Positions 21,334 to 31,576 of a DNA stretch of 64,000 bases are shown piece after piece. Made by a program: the position numbers and the translations under genes. The stretch spans positions 60,458,679 through 60,522,678 of the forward strand of contig CAMGYJ010000004.1 of assembly GCA_946122785.1 (NCBI GenBank). The letters are read 5' to 3'. Source of the DNA: Linum tenue (Eukaryota; Streptophyta; Magnoliopsida; Malpighiales; Linaceae). Within the stretch, counting starts at the first letter, position 1. The number at the start of each line of letters is the position of its first letter. The notes under the pieces are model-generated. The model saw only the letters and a program-made list of their open reading frames with translations. It was not told where the DNA came from and searched no databases.

Positions 21334-21964
21334 AGTATGATGAATCTTATTTTATATTATCAGTTGGTTAACCTTGATAAAATTGAATCTTATTTATATA
21401 CAATTCATAATAAAATGTATATAAATATTAAAATTACTAGTATCTGTAATATATGATACGATGTCAGTTGAATATCTGTAACTACGATTTTATCCTTAAA
21501 ATTGTAGTGGTGTCGTTTGCTGTCTGTTCATATAATGCATACAGCTTTGGTTGTTGGTTGGGCCGGTTCGAATCGCATGTGGAGCTCAGATTCTAGGAAT
21601 AAATAATATATGCCGCTTACTGCGCGCTTTCATTGTCTTGGTTAGCCGGAACTAGAAATGACGTTTATAGCTGAGGGGTGCAGATTTCTTGCTATGTAGA
21701 CTTGATTTTAGAATGACTCTTTTGCAATTCAGTCATCCTTATCTTTCACGATGTTCAATTAATTTTATAATGACTCTTCATATAAAAAAAACAACTAACA
21801 ATCAATGAACTCTTCCAAATCCATAATACAACAAATCTATTATAAATCTAAAGAGTTTTAAACTCAAAATCCAACAAACAAAACGAGCACTAATTAATCA
21901 CTCCCCCAGTCCCCCAAATTATCCAACCATGTATCTGCACTCTGCATCAGTGAGCAGGGCCAGG
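21334..21964. other. AT-rich intergenic, no gene recognised
   Basis: No gene or repeat boundary could be supported in this 630-bp stretch between two mobile elements. Confidence 0.5.
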
Positions 21965-22396
21965 TAGGGATGGCAATGGGTAGGGTCGGGTGCGGGTTTA
22001 CCTTATACCAACTCCTAACCCGCCGGGTAGAGCCTTCTAAAATACCCGATTAAATACCCACCGGGTATGAAAATTATATGACCATACCCTACCCACCGGG
22101 TAACCACGGGTATTCGGGTAACCATGGGTACGAATCATAAACTATGAAATTATACACATATATGCACATACATACTGTTGTCCATTAAAAATCCACACAA
22201 ATAAAAATTCAAACACATAATAATTTTTCTTACTTCTACAATTCACACAAACATAATAATCGTCTACATCTTCATCATCAATAATGATAGCTAAACTCAA
22301 TTTCTCAAGCTAAACTAAATTTCTCAAGGGAAATTGACACTTTGGTTAGCGGGACGGGTATAACGGGGCGGGTATTATCGATTACCAAACCCGTAC

Positions 22397-23119
22397 TGTT
22401 GGGGGTGTTACTAAAGGACTGAGCGCACAGACTAAGCAGAGGGCGCATAATCGGCGATGCCCAACGCTCGATACCCGCTACAGGTATATAAGGGCTTGAA
22501 GCCCTCCAAAGAAAGGGACTTCTTCTCTCTCCTCACTTTACACTTTCTGCTATCTCTCTACACTCCATCTCTCTATCTACTCTCTCAACTCTCTCTACAA
22601 ACCGACACTAACTTGACCGTCGGAGCTTAATCCGGGGGGCAACCCCGGCTCTTTCACAGGTTCACTCCCTCCCGACGAGATCAGACGAACGGATGACGAG
22701 TCAACCCACACCGACAAATCATTATTGTTCCTGCCTCAAGCTAGATGGTTCAAACAATTTGTTGGGGGTGTTACTAAAGGACTGAGCGCACAGACTAAGC
22801 AGAGGGCGCATAATCGGCGATGCCCAACGCTCGATACCCGCTACAGGTATATAAGGGCTTGAAGCCCTCCAAAGAAAGGGATTTCTTCTCTCTCCTCACT
22901 TTACACTTTCTGCTATCTCTCTACACTCCATCTCTCTATCTACTCTCTCAACTCTCTCTACAAACCGACACTAACTTGACCGTCGGAGCTTAATCCGGGG
23001 GGCAACCCCGGCTCTTTCACAGGTTCACTCCCTCCCGACGAGATCAGACGAACGGATGACGAGTCAACCCACACCGACAAATCATTATTGTTCCTGCCTC
23101 AAGCTAGATGGTTCAAACA
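22397..23119 (+). repeat. 5' compound LTR: two 360-bp units joined by ATT
   Basis: Unit one is 22,397-22,756, the spacer ATT is 22,757-22,759 and unit two is 22,760-23,119. Each unit begins TGTTGGGGGTGTTAC and ends GGTTCAAACA. Each carries a TATA box (TATATAAG at 22,485-22,492 in unit one) followed by a CT-rich likely transcription start region. Unit two differs from unit one at 22,882 (T instead of C); I saw no other difference by eye. Confidence 0.95.
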
Positions 23120-23121
23120 AT

Positions 23122-23139
23122 TGGCGCCCACCGTGGGGC
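23122..23139 (+). other. Putative primer binding site of the LTR element
   Basis: TGGCGCCCACCGTGGGGC begins two bases after the inner CA end of the 5' LTR, where the tRNA primer site belongs. The sequence TGGCGCC at this place is common in plant Gypsy-type elements. The exact primer tRNA was not determined. The tRNA-Arg(CCU) in this window is not a match. Confidence 0.7.
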
Positions 23140-24021
23140 GGATTTCACATTCGTTCGTTTGATTTCTGAGGGATGCGAGGTCAAAGAAAAAATGGGTAAA
23201 CATATTATCCCTGAAACCTCCAACTCTGGCGTCCAAAAAGGAGTGAGAAACCAGTAAAAAGAAAAAGAAGAAAAGTTCCAGATCGGGCGACTTTTGGGGG
23301 AAGAAACAGAAGAGTTCGAGATCCTTCTTCTTCTTTCATAATGTTGAGCAGCAGCAGCAAACTGCACAACCCACCACTTGCGGTCGATCAATCTCCCAAA
23401 GGAAGTAGCTCTGGATCCAAAAGCCAAGAAGGAAAACCCAGTTCCAGATCTCGAAGATCCTTCTCCCAGATCCCAGATCCCAGTAACCCCGCCGGCGAAA
23501 GGTGTGCGCTACGCCAAAGCTCCGACAAGAAGAAGACGTCGCGGGCAAAACAGAGAGCTGAAACGGCCAACCGTAAAAGGAGCATGCGCAAAACGATTCG
23601 ACAGCAGCTGCCGCCTCCTGCCTCTGCTGTTATCAATAGCGGCGCTACTCTCTTGTTTCTCCGGCGACAAGTTCCTCTCTGTCGTTAGTGACCATCGCCA
23701 CAAAGAAAGGGATGAAAGCAACAGAAGAAAAAGAAAAGCTCTCGTCTCCATTACCCCCGCCGAATCTCTGATCTCCGATGAAGATTTCTACGGCTGGAGG
23801 TGGTGCCAGCGCTTCAATGAGAGAAAAAGAAGTATAGCTGTCCCGTCAGCTGACTGCAACTTTTCCCCCAAAAACACGTTACCGTCGCTTTATCAGAAAA
23901 AGCATTCGGGCACGAATATCGATATGCACAAAACTCGAGGCAGACCGATAGAGTTATCGGACAAAGGCATCCTTCGCGCGATCCCGAACCTGGGAATCCT
24001 GATCCCTCTTCGTCCTCATCA

Positions 24022-24307
24022 ATGGCTCCCTTCGGTACCAAATTGATTTCCAGGTCATCCACATCCGCCAGTAAATCTGCCCTCAGAACCGGCGCTTCAA
24101 AATCCAGATCAACCAGCTCTCCTTCATTCTTCTCCAGCGCTTCTTCCGCCACTCCTACCCGCCGCTTCTCCACCTCCAGGATTCCCCTCTAAGCTGGGAT
24201 GCGCGACGTCTTTGCTGCCGCTGCACAGCGCGGTGGCCACGGCGACGATGACGTCATGCTTGAGCACGGCACCGAGGAGTTCCCGTGCGCTCTCTCAGGG
24301 CACATAA
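24022..24307 (+). pseudogene. Captured NFD6-like mitochondrial protein gene fragment inside the LTR element
   Basis: From the ATG at 24,022 a frame encodes a Ser/Arg/Ala-rich mitochondrial presequence-like stretch (57 codons, containing TPTRRFSTSR) and stops at 24,190. Shifted by one base, the next frame reads GCATSLLPLHSAVATATM and then RALSQGT, ending in TAA at 24,305. The SLLPLHSAVA and LSQGT segments are characteristic of the small plant NUCLEAR FUSION DEFECTIVE 6-like mitochondrial proteins. The two halves are adjacent with no intron-like gap, but their frames do not join, so this copy is broken. It is GC-rich compared with flanking DNA. The match is from memory of the family. Confidence 0.65.
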
Positions 24308-24483
24308 CACCAAAAGAAATAAACTTGGACGCCATGGCATTTAATTGAAGCTCCAGGAAGGCGGAAGCAGTTTGGGAAGAGGAGGAAACAAAAAGAAAGA
24401 GTGAGGGAGTTGGCGGCCGCGCGTCACTTATCTCCATCCGGCCTGCAGATCCGTCAGCCCGCGCCCGCGCCAGATGGGCCCAC

Positions 24484-24600
24484 CACCACTCGCGGCCCGC
24501 TCCACCCTTCAGCTCGCGCCACCCGGCCCACTCGCGGCCCGCGCCACCCGGCCCACTCGCGGCCCGCTCCACCCTTCAGCTCGCGCCACCCGGCCCACCT
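24484..24600 (+). repeat. GC-rich tandem repeat inside the LTR element
   Basis: Units built on CACTCGCGGCCCGCTCCACC and CAGCTCGCGCCACCCGGCC are repeated about two and a half times, with one shortened unit in the middle. GC content is far above the surrounding DNA. The frames across it are low-complexity Pro/Arg/Ala and are not taken as protein. Confidence 0.8.
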
Positions 24601-25048
24601 TCCGCCTCAAACCCCACTCGCGCCCCACTCCATCCTTCAGTCGTGCGCGAGGCACCCCGAAAAAATCATGGGTGGTAGACAGGCGTCGAACCGCTGACCA
24701 ACCATTCGCGTGCAAGCAAACGGAGCCAGTGGACTACGTGACAATTGTTGTCAAATGAGCGCGGAAGGTTTATTTTACCCTTTTGTTCGCGCCAGCCCGA
24801 GTAGCGGCCCGCACTCATGAATCGAAGTCCGCCCACAGTCTCGGCTCTCACTCCCATCCCTCTCGCTATCCCACGCGGATCGGCCCGCTTCGTTCACATG
24901 CCCAGCCCAACAGGCGCTGAACTCTTCAACAAAAAATTATCGTCGCCGCCAGCCTTTGAACCTGCGCCACTCTTCCACAAGACAAGCATCTTTACCAGCA
25001 GGCCACAAGTACCTTGTGTTTCAACGGTGTGGCGTCTGAATTTTAACA

Positions 25049-25369
25049 TTCGCGCCCACCCAGTTCGCAAGAACAAAAACTTAGCAATAGTCCAGCACTA
25101 TTCGCGCCCAGTTCCACGGAACAAAAAATTAGCAATAGTCCAGCACTATTCGCGCCCAGTTCCACGGAACAAAAAATTAGCAATAGTCCAGCACTATTCG
25201 CGCCTAGTTCGAAAGAACAAAAATTAGCAATAGTCCAGCACTATTCGCGCCCAGTTCCACGGAACAAAAAAAAAATTAGCAATAGTCCAGCACTATTCGC
25301 GCCTAGTTCGAAAGAACAAAAATTAGCAATAGTCCAGCACTATTCGCGCCCAGTTCGAAAGAACAACCT
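25049..25369 (+). repeat. Seven-unit tandem array with two potential hairpins per unit
   Basis: TTCGCGCC begins units at about 25,049, 25,101, 25,149, 25,197, 25,244, 25,295 and 25,343, with spacing of 47-52 bp. Each unit holds GTTC-NNNN-GAAC, with middle GCAA, GAAA or CACG; the first two are GNRA tetraloop sequences. The first six units also hold AATAGT-CCAGC-ACTATT, a 6-bp stem with a 5-base loop. The array lies about 300 bp before the 3' purine tract, in the sense orientation of the element. Confidence 0.85.
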
Positions 25370-25670
25370 GCAAGCTACCACTCAGGATCTGTTTCAACGG
25401 CGCAGCGCCCGCCTTTCAACTACTCCTGCCGCCACTGCCAATATAAAGCTAAGTACTCTATCCCTCCATCATTATTAAATTTTTAAAATATTTTACTATC
25501 CTAAGCGTTAATGGCGCTAATGGGGGGCAAGACGCAAGAAGCTGGCACCGCGTCACTCAAACGCGCCACCAGCTGGGGGGCAACTGGGGTACATAGGCCC
25601 CACCCAAAATTACCGACAAAGATTTAAAAAAAATAAAATATAAGCTAGTGATGAGTTAAAACTCACCACC

Positions 25671-25685
25671 AGCTTGGGGGGCAAT
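25671..25685 (+). other. Putative polypurine tract of the LTR element
   Basis: AGCTTGGGGGGCAAT lies immediately before the TG of the 3' LTR at 25,686. Position and G-run composition fit a plus-strand primer. A close copy (AGCTGGGGGGCAA) lies about 100 bp upstream at 25,571-25,583. Confidence 0.6.
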
Positions 25686-26408
25686 TGTTGGGGGTGTTAC
25701 TAAAGGACTGAGCGCACAGACTAAGCAGAGGGCGCATAATCGGCGATGCCCAACGCTCGATACCCGCTACAGGTATATAAGGGCTTGAAGCCCTCCAAAG
25801 AAAGGGACTTCTTCTCTCTCCTCACTTTACACTTTCTGCTATCTCTCTACACTCCATCTCTCTATCTACTCTCTCAACTCTCTCTACAAACCGACACTAA
25901 CTTGACCGTCGGAGCTTAATCCGGGGGGCAACCCCGGCTCTTTCACAGGTTCACTCCCTCCCGACGAGATCAGACGAACGGATGACGAGTCAACCCACAC
26001 CGACAAATCATTATTGTTCCTGCCTCAAGCTAGATGGTTCAAACAATTTGTTGGGGGTGTTACTAAAGGACTGAGCGCACAGACTAAGCAGAGGGCGCAT
26101 AATCGGCGATGCCCAACGCTCGATACCCGCTACAGGTATATAAGGGCTTGAAGCCCTCCAAAGAAAGGGACTTCTTCTCTCTCCTCACTTTACACTTTCT
26201 GCTATCTCTCTACACTCCATCTCTCTATCTACTCTCTCAACTCTCTCTACAAACCGACACTAACTTGACCGTCGGAGCTTAATCCGGGGGGCAACCCCGG
26301 CTCTTTCACAGGTTCACTCCCTCCCGACGAGATCAGACGAACGGATGACGAGTCAACCCACACCGACAAATCATTATTGTTCCTGCCTCAAGCTAGATGG
26401 TTCAAACA
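25686..26408 (+). repeat. 3' compound LTR: two 360-bp units joined by ATT
   Basis: Unit three is 25,686-26,045, the spacer ATT is 26,046-26,048 and unit four is 26,049-26,408. Both match unit one by eye over all 360 bp. Unit four ends TTCAAACA directly against the target duplication CGTAC. The tandem arrangement therefore mirrors the 5' end exactly, including the three-base spacer. Confidence 0.95.
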
Positions 26409-26542
26409 CGTACCCTACCCTTTATTTTGAAACCGGGTATTATCCGTACCCGCCCTTAACCCGTCAAAGCGGGTAATTACCCTCGTTGACCGGTTACGGT
26501 CGAGTAGGGTACCCATGATTACGGGTTGGATTGACATCCCTA

Positions 26543-26960
26543 GGGCCAGGGCAGGAAGAGAGGTTGCTGCTGTGTCATATAGCATAATTATTAGGCACAT
26601 GGAATCTATCAGTTATTTAATAATAATGTAATCAATCCCCATATCTTTCTTACATATTTATTTTTCTCCCCTTTCAAGGACAATATCTATCTTCCAGGCT
26701 AAATCTTTGAATGGATACTGAGAACTACTGCACTCTAGTCTAGAGCCTTCGTTTGTGGCCAGAAATAGACCAAGTTGGAGGATGGATCCATCCATCCCTT
26801 TCATGTCTTTATTTTGTTTACAATATATATTTTTCATGTCACAAAAACGAGGGGGAAAAAGAAAAGGAATTAAAGAAAATGGTGGTGGGTTAATGGAGTA
26901 TGAATCCTATGCTGGTGTCTTGTTCCCAATCACAAAAGTTTCCTTTTTGTGTCCCTGGTC
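26543..26960. other. Intergenic, no gene recognised
   Basis: Short AT-rich segment between two mobile elements, with nothing recognised in it. Confidence 0.5.
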
Positions 26961-27128
26961 CATGAAATCGTACCGTACCGGCGGTTCAACCACGAAATAC
27001 CAGTATCGGAAGCTAAACCGATAGACGGTATTTAACGGTACGACGGTTGAACTACGATAAAACCACGATTTTACCATAAAATACCCTATCGATAACTTTT
27101 CCGGTACGGTCTCCGGTACGGTTTCATG
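26961..27128. mobile_element. Small palindromic MITE, copy 1
   Basis: The ends CATGAAATCGTACC and GGTACGGTTTCATG are near-inverse copies. The interior contains ACGGTATTTAACGGTACGACGG and AAACCACGATTTTACCATAAA segments. A diverged relative lies at 42,511-42,675. No clear target duplication was seen, so the superfamily is left open. Confidence 0.6.
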
Positions 27129-27560
27129 GAACATGCCCTTTACCTATATCTCTATATGCCTTCTTCTTCCTCCTTTCTGCTGCCGTCATCAAGTTTTGGG
27201 CTTATTATTCGGTAGTGGGAAGTGCAGAGCATTTGCTTTCGAGTCATCCAATCCAATGATCCATTCCCTTTTGGTCCTACTCGATCCACAAGGAAAAAGG
27301 ATTCTCCAACTCACAGAACGTATCTGCCACCATTATTATATAGTAACTAACGTTCCTTGTCCCTATTGGTTAGTTTCAGCATTTCCAGTGCTTGCTTAGT
27401 TACGTGTATTCATTTATTCTTGTGCCCTCGATTCCTCTTATATACACAAAGTACCACAAAGTAGGAATGACAATCGAACTCAGATCCATCGGTATCCAAT
27501 CCAATCTAATCCGGTCAAATGCTGATAAAAGATGTGCAGCTTGAGAAGATGTGCAACCAT

Positions 27561-27831
27561 TAGGGGTGGAGTTTCGGTTACTGGTTAACCAGCTGGTTCA
27601 ACCAATAACCGACCAGTTGTCCACTAACTGGTAATCGATCAATCGAAATTCGGTCGGTTGTCGGAGGCTGGACGAGATTGTTTTGGTTTTGGAGGTGGTA
27701 CGGTTAACCAATAAACGAGATGACCAAAGCCTATTTCGATCGGTTTTCGGTTGGGGGCCGACCTTTCAATTAAGCGATAACCGACCGATCAATTACCAGT
27801 TATAACCAAAAGTAATCGACCGCCACCCCTA
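27561..27831. mobile_element. hAT-type MITE, perfect 8-bp target duplication
   Basis: The termini TAGGGGTGG and CCACCCCTA are flanked by GCAACCAT at 27,553-27,560 and 27,832-27,839. The 271-bp body is rich in GGTTAACC and CCGACC motifs and has no coding content. Confidence 0.88.
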
Positions 27832-27839
27832 GCAACCAT

Positions 27840-28573
27840 TCTAGGCCAAAATCTAGCTTTTCTGTGACTTCGGGTTGAATTTTTCTTTTACCCCGAAGGA
27901 GGAACCACTGAATTGTTTACCATCATATTAGATCAGTCTACCAAGGGTTGGTTCTTGTAAACAAAGTTTAGAATCAACTTGTTATCATTTTCAATTTCAT
28001 TACCCCTCGACGTAAGACAATCTCACATGATAAACAACTCATCACGGTTAAACTCCATTCTACACGAACACGTTTCGCCTCCGATGAGCTTGCACGAACT
28101 AGTTGGATGAGACATTTGAGTCCAATTGTCTCGTGGTGAAACATCTGAGATAAAAAAAAAGTCCCTAAGTGCGAAAATGTGACAATTGGATCACCGAACA
28201 ACTTGAAAAAGCCACATTTGACACATTTGAAAAAAGATTTAAGAGGTGGTGGCGAACATTTTCGAGGTGGGGGAATGACAAGCCTGCCATTTGGACTACT
28301 AAACAAAAGCCCAAGCAACAGAAGCCCAATTCACAGTCAGGCAGGTCAAAGATCTTTTTTTTTTTTTTTGGTCTGTTCTCAGCACAATTTGGGTCATATG
28401 ATCCCCCAAAACATTCCATCACTGCCTGCTTCTCCACACCCTTCTTCAACTGCTGATTGAAGATAAACGTATTTGTTATTCTTTAGGCTTGGCAGTGCTA
28501 GGGTGTATTGAAACTACACCCTCTCCCCACAGAACCTAAACATCTAATCCACCTAAAAGAAGAATCTCACTTC
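27840..28573. other. 3' side of the ANT1 gene, no other gene recognised
   Basis: Contains T runs (for example 28,356-28,370) and short frames only. It presumably includes the 3' untranslated region of the transporter gene, which is read leftward. Confidence 0.4.
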
Positions 28574-30683
28574 TCAGACACCCATAATGGTGCTGATAGT
28601 GCCATAAACAGCGAACGCGAACCCACATACCATGATGAAGCAATCCAGAACTTTCCTCCAACGGGGCAGGGACGGACCCAGCAGTCTCAAGTGAAACAGC
28701 GCCGGCAGCACGAACGAGATGCACGCGCACACGCTGCTCCCCACGATCGACGAGAACGCACCGAACCCTGGCACGAACGACGCCAGGAATGCCAATGCCG
28801 CGATCAGAACTGCCCTGAACAAGTACATTCCCGACCTGCCTATCCATCTTGCCAAGTAGCCACCGCGATGATCATCATCGTCGTTGTCCGTCTTCTGGAA
28901 CCATCTCGCGTTTCTCAGCTTCCCCTCCACGATCTCATTGATGGGGTGGACCATGATCGGGAAGGTGAACACCAGTCCCATGCACATTCCAATCTGGCGT
29001 CAAAGAACGGTTTCAGAAATTCCACATATGTAATCTCAAAACAATCCATAGGATGCAAGTATTTGAAAATGCAGTCAGGGCCCTTTCTGTCTTATTTCTA
29101 GCAACTTTTCTAGCCATTGATGATTATACTAAGGTTTTTTGAGATACCATTATACTAGTAACACATGCCTACGCTTGTAGAGAGATCTGTATCAACTAAT
29201 CCTGTATCGACATCTCTTTCACGGTGATAAAAACAAGCGCAAAACAACAAGATCAACCCAATAACATACCCTGTGGACCAAACCAGTCCTCTGACAGCCA
29301 CACAGTGGAGTGGACAGGTAGGCTAAAGCATATTGGAGGCGGGATGATGGGTACATAAAGACACTAGTTTTATTAAGTAGTTATTTCTGGAGTAAGCAAA
29401 CTATATGAAGAATCTGGAGACACATTTAGGAAGCAGACAAAGAAGATACATGGCGTGGAGCAAGTTGAGGCACATAACATGGAGAAAAAGCTTAAAAGCT
29501 GCAAAAAAAGGCAAAAGATACAGAATTTTTTTGTATAGTTGTGTCATCGAGCAATACCTGAACAGCAATGTTGGACCAATTCTGGGTCAAGTTTAGAGTG
29601 ATGATATCTCTAGTTGCATCACCATAAGCCATGTAACCAAAGAATCCAAACACGATATACAGTGAAGCTATCCCAGCAACAGCATTGGCCAGAACTCCGC
29701 GGAATTTCCCCCTCTCCTTCATCGACTGCTCGAGTGCCAATGTCATCCCAAACCCTTCAAAGCAGAACACCGCCATTCCTAAAGCAAACGGCAAGCCACC
29801 AGGACCAGGCGAGATTGCTTGCCTGTCACTGAACTTAAACTCCCCACCAAACACTTTTTGGACATCCTCTTTCACCACTATCGCCATTGCTAAGAGATTG
29901 CATACATCGGCGAAAATGCTGAAGGGAGCTAGAGCGGATAGTGAGCCGATCCAAGAGAGGGCGATCTCGATTGGGACCAACATGAATATGAATGTGGAGG
30001 TTGTGAAGCCATTGAACTTGAACACCGAGGAAAGATTCTGGCCGATGAAGAGCAAATAGGCAACAGCTCCCCCGCATTGCGAAACCAAGATCAAGGATTC
30101 TGTTAAGTAACGCCCTGTTTTGCCCAATGCTTTCTGACCCAGATCGCCATATGTTCTTGTTTCCGTGGTGGGTTCCTCGGTTGCCATTTTATCCCTGCAT
30201 TGAACCTGGTAATTTGACCAGCAAAACCCAGTCAATTTCATTAATTTAATGGCGGAAAAGGATTCAAAAGAGGACATCTCTGAAAGCAACGAATTAAGAA
30301 TTTTTAAAAAGAAGTAAAAACAACACAATCAAGGGTTTTGCTGTCGAGAATGGGTCTTTATTAATTCCACAAACAGGGCAACCATTGCAGAAAACGACTG
30401 CACGAAAATTGGGGGAAAAAAAAGAGAGGGGAAAGGGAGGGGAACTGACGAGGAGAATCATGCAGTAGTAAGTTGAAATCCCAGCAACGATGATCGCGAA
30501 CGATCCAGCAAGCCAGCCGGCGACCCGGAGAGCGAAAGGGAGGCCTAGGATTCCGGTGCCGACGATGGAAACGATTATGTTCCCTATGGTTTGCAGAGTG
30601 GAAGCGGTTCCCGGCGGCGGCTGCTCGTGGCAGTGGCGGTCGCCGAGCAGAGGGGATTCGTCGGGTTTGAGCCCTTCTTCCAT
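28574..30683 (-). CDS. ANT1: Amino acid transporter ANT1-like (AAAP family), 3 exons
   Basis: Secondary transporter of the amino acid/auxin permease family. Arabidopsis ANT1 moves aromatic and neutral amino acids and some auxins, and related AVT proteins act at the vacuole. Exons on the minus strand are 30683-30450, 30205-29558 and 28993-28574, with GT-AG junctions, giving 433 residues (Arabidopsis 432). A short hydrophilic N-terminus precedes about eleven membrane segments. The first is IGNIIVSIVGTGILGLPFAL; later conserved blocks are YLTESLILVSQCGG, VPIEIALSWIGSLSALAP, GGLPFALGMAVFCFEGFGMT and FTFPIMVHPINEI. The protein ends VYGTISTIMGV. The frame is open throughout. The exact substrate and membrane are inferred from the family. 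A copy of its upstream region lies at 33,365-33,556. Confidence 0.93.
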
Positions 30684-30945
30684 CCTTCTTTTTTTGTGGG
30701 GTTTGGCGGCGTTGTTGAGAGAAGAGGCGGCGGGCTAAGTTTAATTAGCGCGGTTTTGGGTTGATGGCGGAGCGGAGAGCGGAAACCCCAGCAGCCAGCA
30801 TTGATTCTGGATTCCCGGTCCGCATCTTGTGGTATGAAACTATGAATGGAAGGAGAGAGGGGGGAAGGTACAGGAAGAAGGGGGAAAGTTTTGCAACGTG
30901 GCAAAGTTGCTTTCCTTCTTTCTCTTTGCTTCGAAAGGATTAATA
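30684..30945 (-). promoter_or_regulatory. Upstream region and 5' leader of ANT1
   Basis: The GC-rich leader is followed, going upstream, by an A/G-rich block (read on plus: GGAAGGAGAGAGGGGGGAAG, then TTTTGCAACGTGGCAAAGTT). The block at about 30,785-30,945 recurs about 2.6 kb further upstream, which shows it is a defined, duplicated segment. No TATA box was assigned. Confidence 0.45.
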
Positions 30946-31576
30946 ACTAAAATGGTCACTATACTATTGAACGATACCAAATAAGACCCTGTAAAATTAT
31001 TTTTTTGAGCGTGTACTATGGTTTACATTAGGGGTGGTTATTTGGTCCGGGCTATTTGGTTTTATCCAAAACCGGAACGTATAATCCTGAACGAGACGGG
31101 ATGGGACTGGATAGCAAACAATCCAATCCCATCTTCGGACTTAGTTTTGAGGTAAAAAAATCGTTCGAGACCGGATAAGGGAACCCAACACCCAAAATTT
31201 AACCAACTTGTCACCTTTTCAGGCCTCAGGCCACTCAAAATTCCACAAGCTCAATCTAAAATCAAGACCGAATTAGGAACGAATCGGTTCAAGACCGGAT
31301 TGTATCCAATCTAATCTTTAGTCCTTATATTCTCGAAAATATCGGACCAGAACCGACCAAGAACCAAAGAACCGGCCAAAAAAAAGTTAAAAATATTTTT
31401 CTCAATTGGGTGCTATAACGCCAAGGACCAAAGAAAAATAGAGGATCCTAGTGCTAAATTTTTGACTCAATATAAAAGGCCAAAGAAAGCCCAATCTCCG
31501 AGACCAGACCACCATCTGACATCTGTTGAGTGAAGGAATGCACGGGGGCGGCGGTCTCTCGTTATCATCTCGTTAA
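30946..31576. other. Intergenic, possible truncated element
   Basis: TAGGGGTGG at 31,029 resembles the left end of the hAT-type MITEs in this window, followed by CCGGAAC-rich sequence. No matching right end or target duplication was found. No gene is seen. Confidence 0.35.

Larger units (their letters stand above)
22397..26408 (+). mobile_element. Non-autonomous LTR retrotransposon with dimeric LTRs
   Basis: The element is bounded by TG...CA ends and the 5-bp target duplication CGTAC (22,392-22,396 and 26,409-26,413). Its order is LTR-ATT-LTR, primer-binding-site-like sequence, a 2.57-kb interior, a purine tract, then LTR-ATT-LTR. The interior has no reading frame resembling Gag, protease, reverse transcriptase, RNase H or integrase, so it must rely on enzymes from other elements. 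It carries a fragment of a host gene and two tandem arrays. The four 360-bp LTR copies are almost identical, so insertion was recent. The size and lack of genes suggest a LARD/TRIM-like derivative, probably of a Gypsy lineage. The lineage is inferred from the TGGCGCC primer site only. Confidence 0.9.
21965..26542. mobile_element. hAT-type element split by an LTR retrotransposon
   Basis: The termini TAGGGATGGCAA (21,965) and TTGACATCCCTA (ending 26,542) are flanked by a perfect 8-bp duplication GGGCCAGG at 21,957-21,964 and 26,543-26,550. Its own sequence is only 21,965-22,396 plus 26,414-26,542 (about 560 bp), rich in GGGTA/TACCC. Everything between is a later LTR insertion with its own 5-bp duplication. 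It belongs to the same family as 4,090-4,783. Confidence 0.9.

Noticed and set aside
23378..24046. 222-codon open frame inside the LTR element as a possible Gag protein
   Set aside because: No Gag-like zinc knuckle (C-x2-C-x4-H-x4-C) or capsid-like segment is visible. Composition is Arg/Ser/Lys-rich and other frames over the same DNA are equally open.
25049..25369. CRISPR-like array
   Set aside because: The units are tandem copies without unique spacers, in a plant nuclear retrotransposon.
31029..31390. Another TAGGGGTGG-ended hAT MITE
   Set aside because: Only the left end is present; no inverse end or copy of the flanking GTTTACAT was found.
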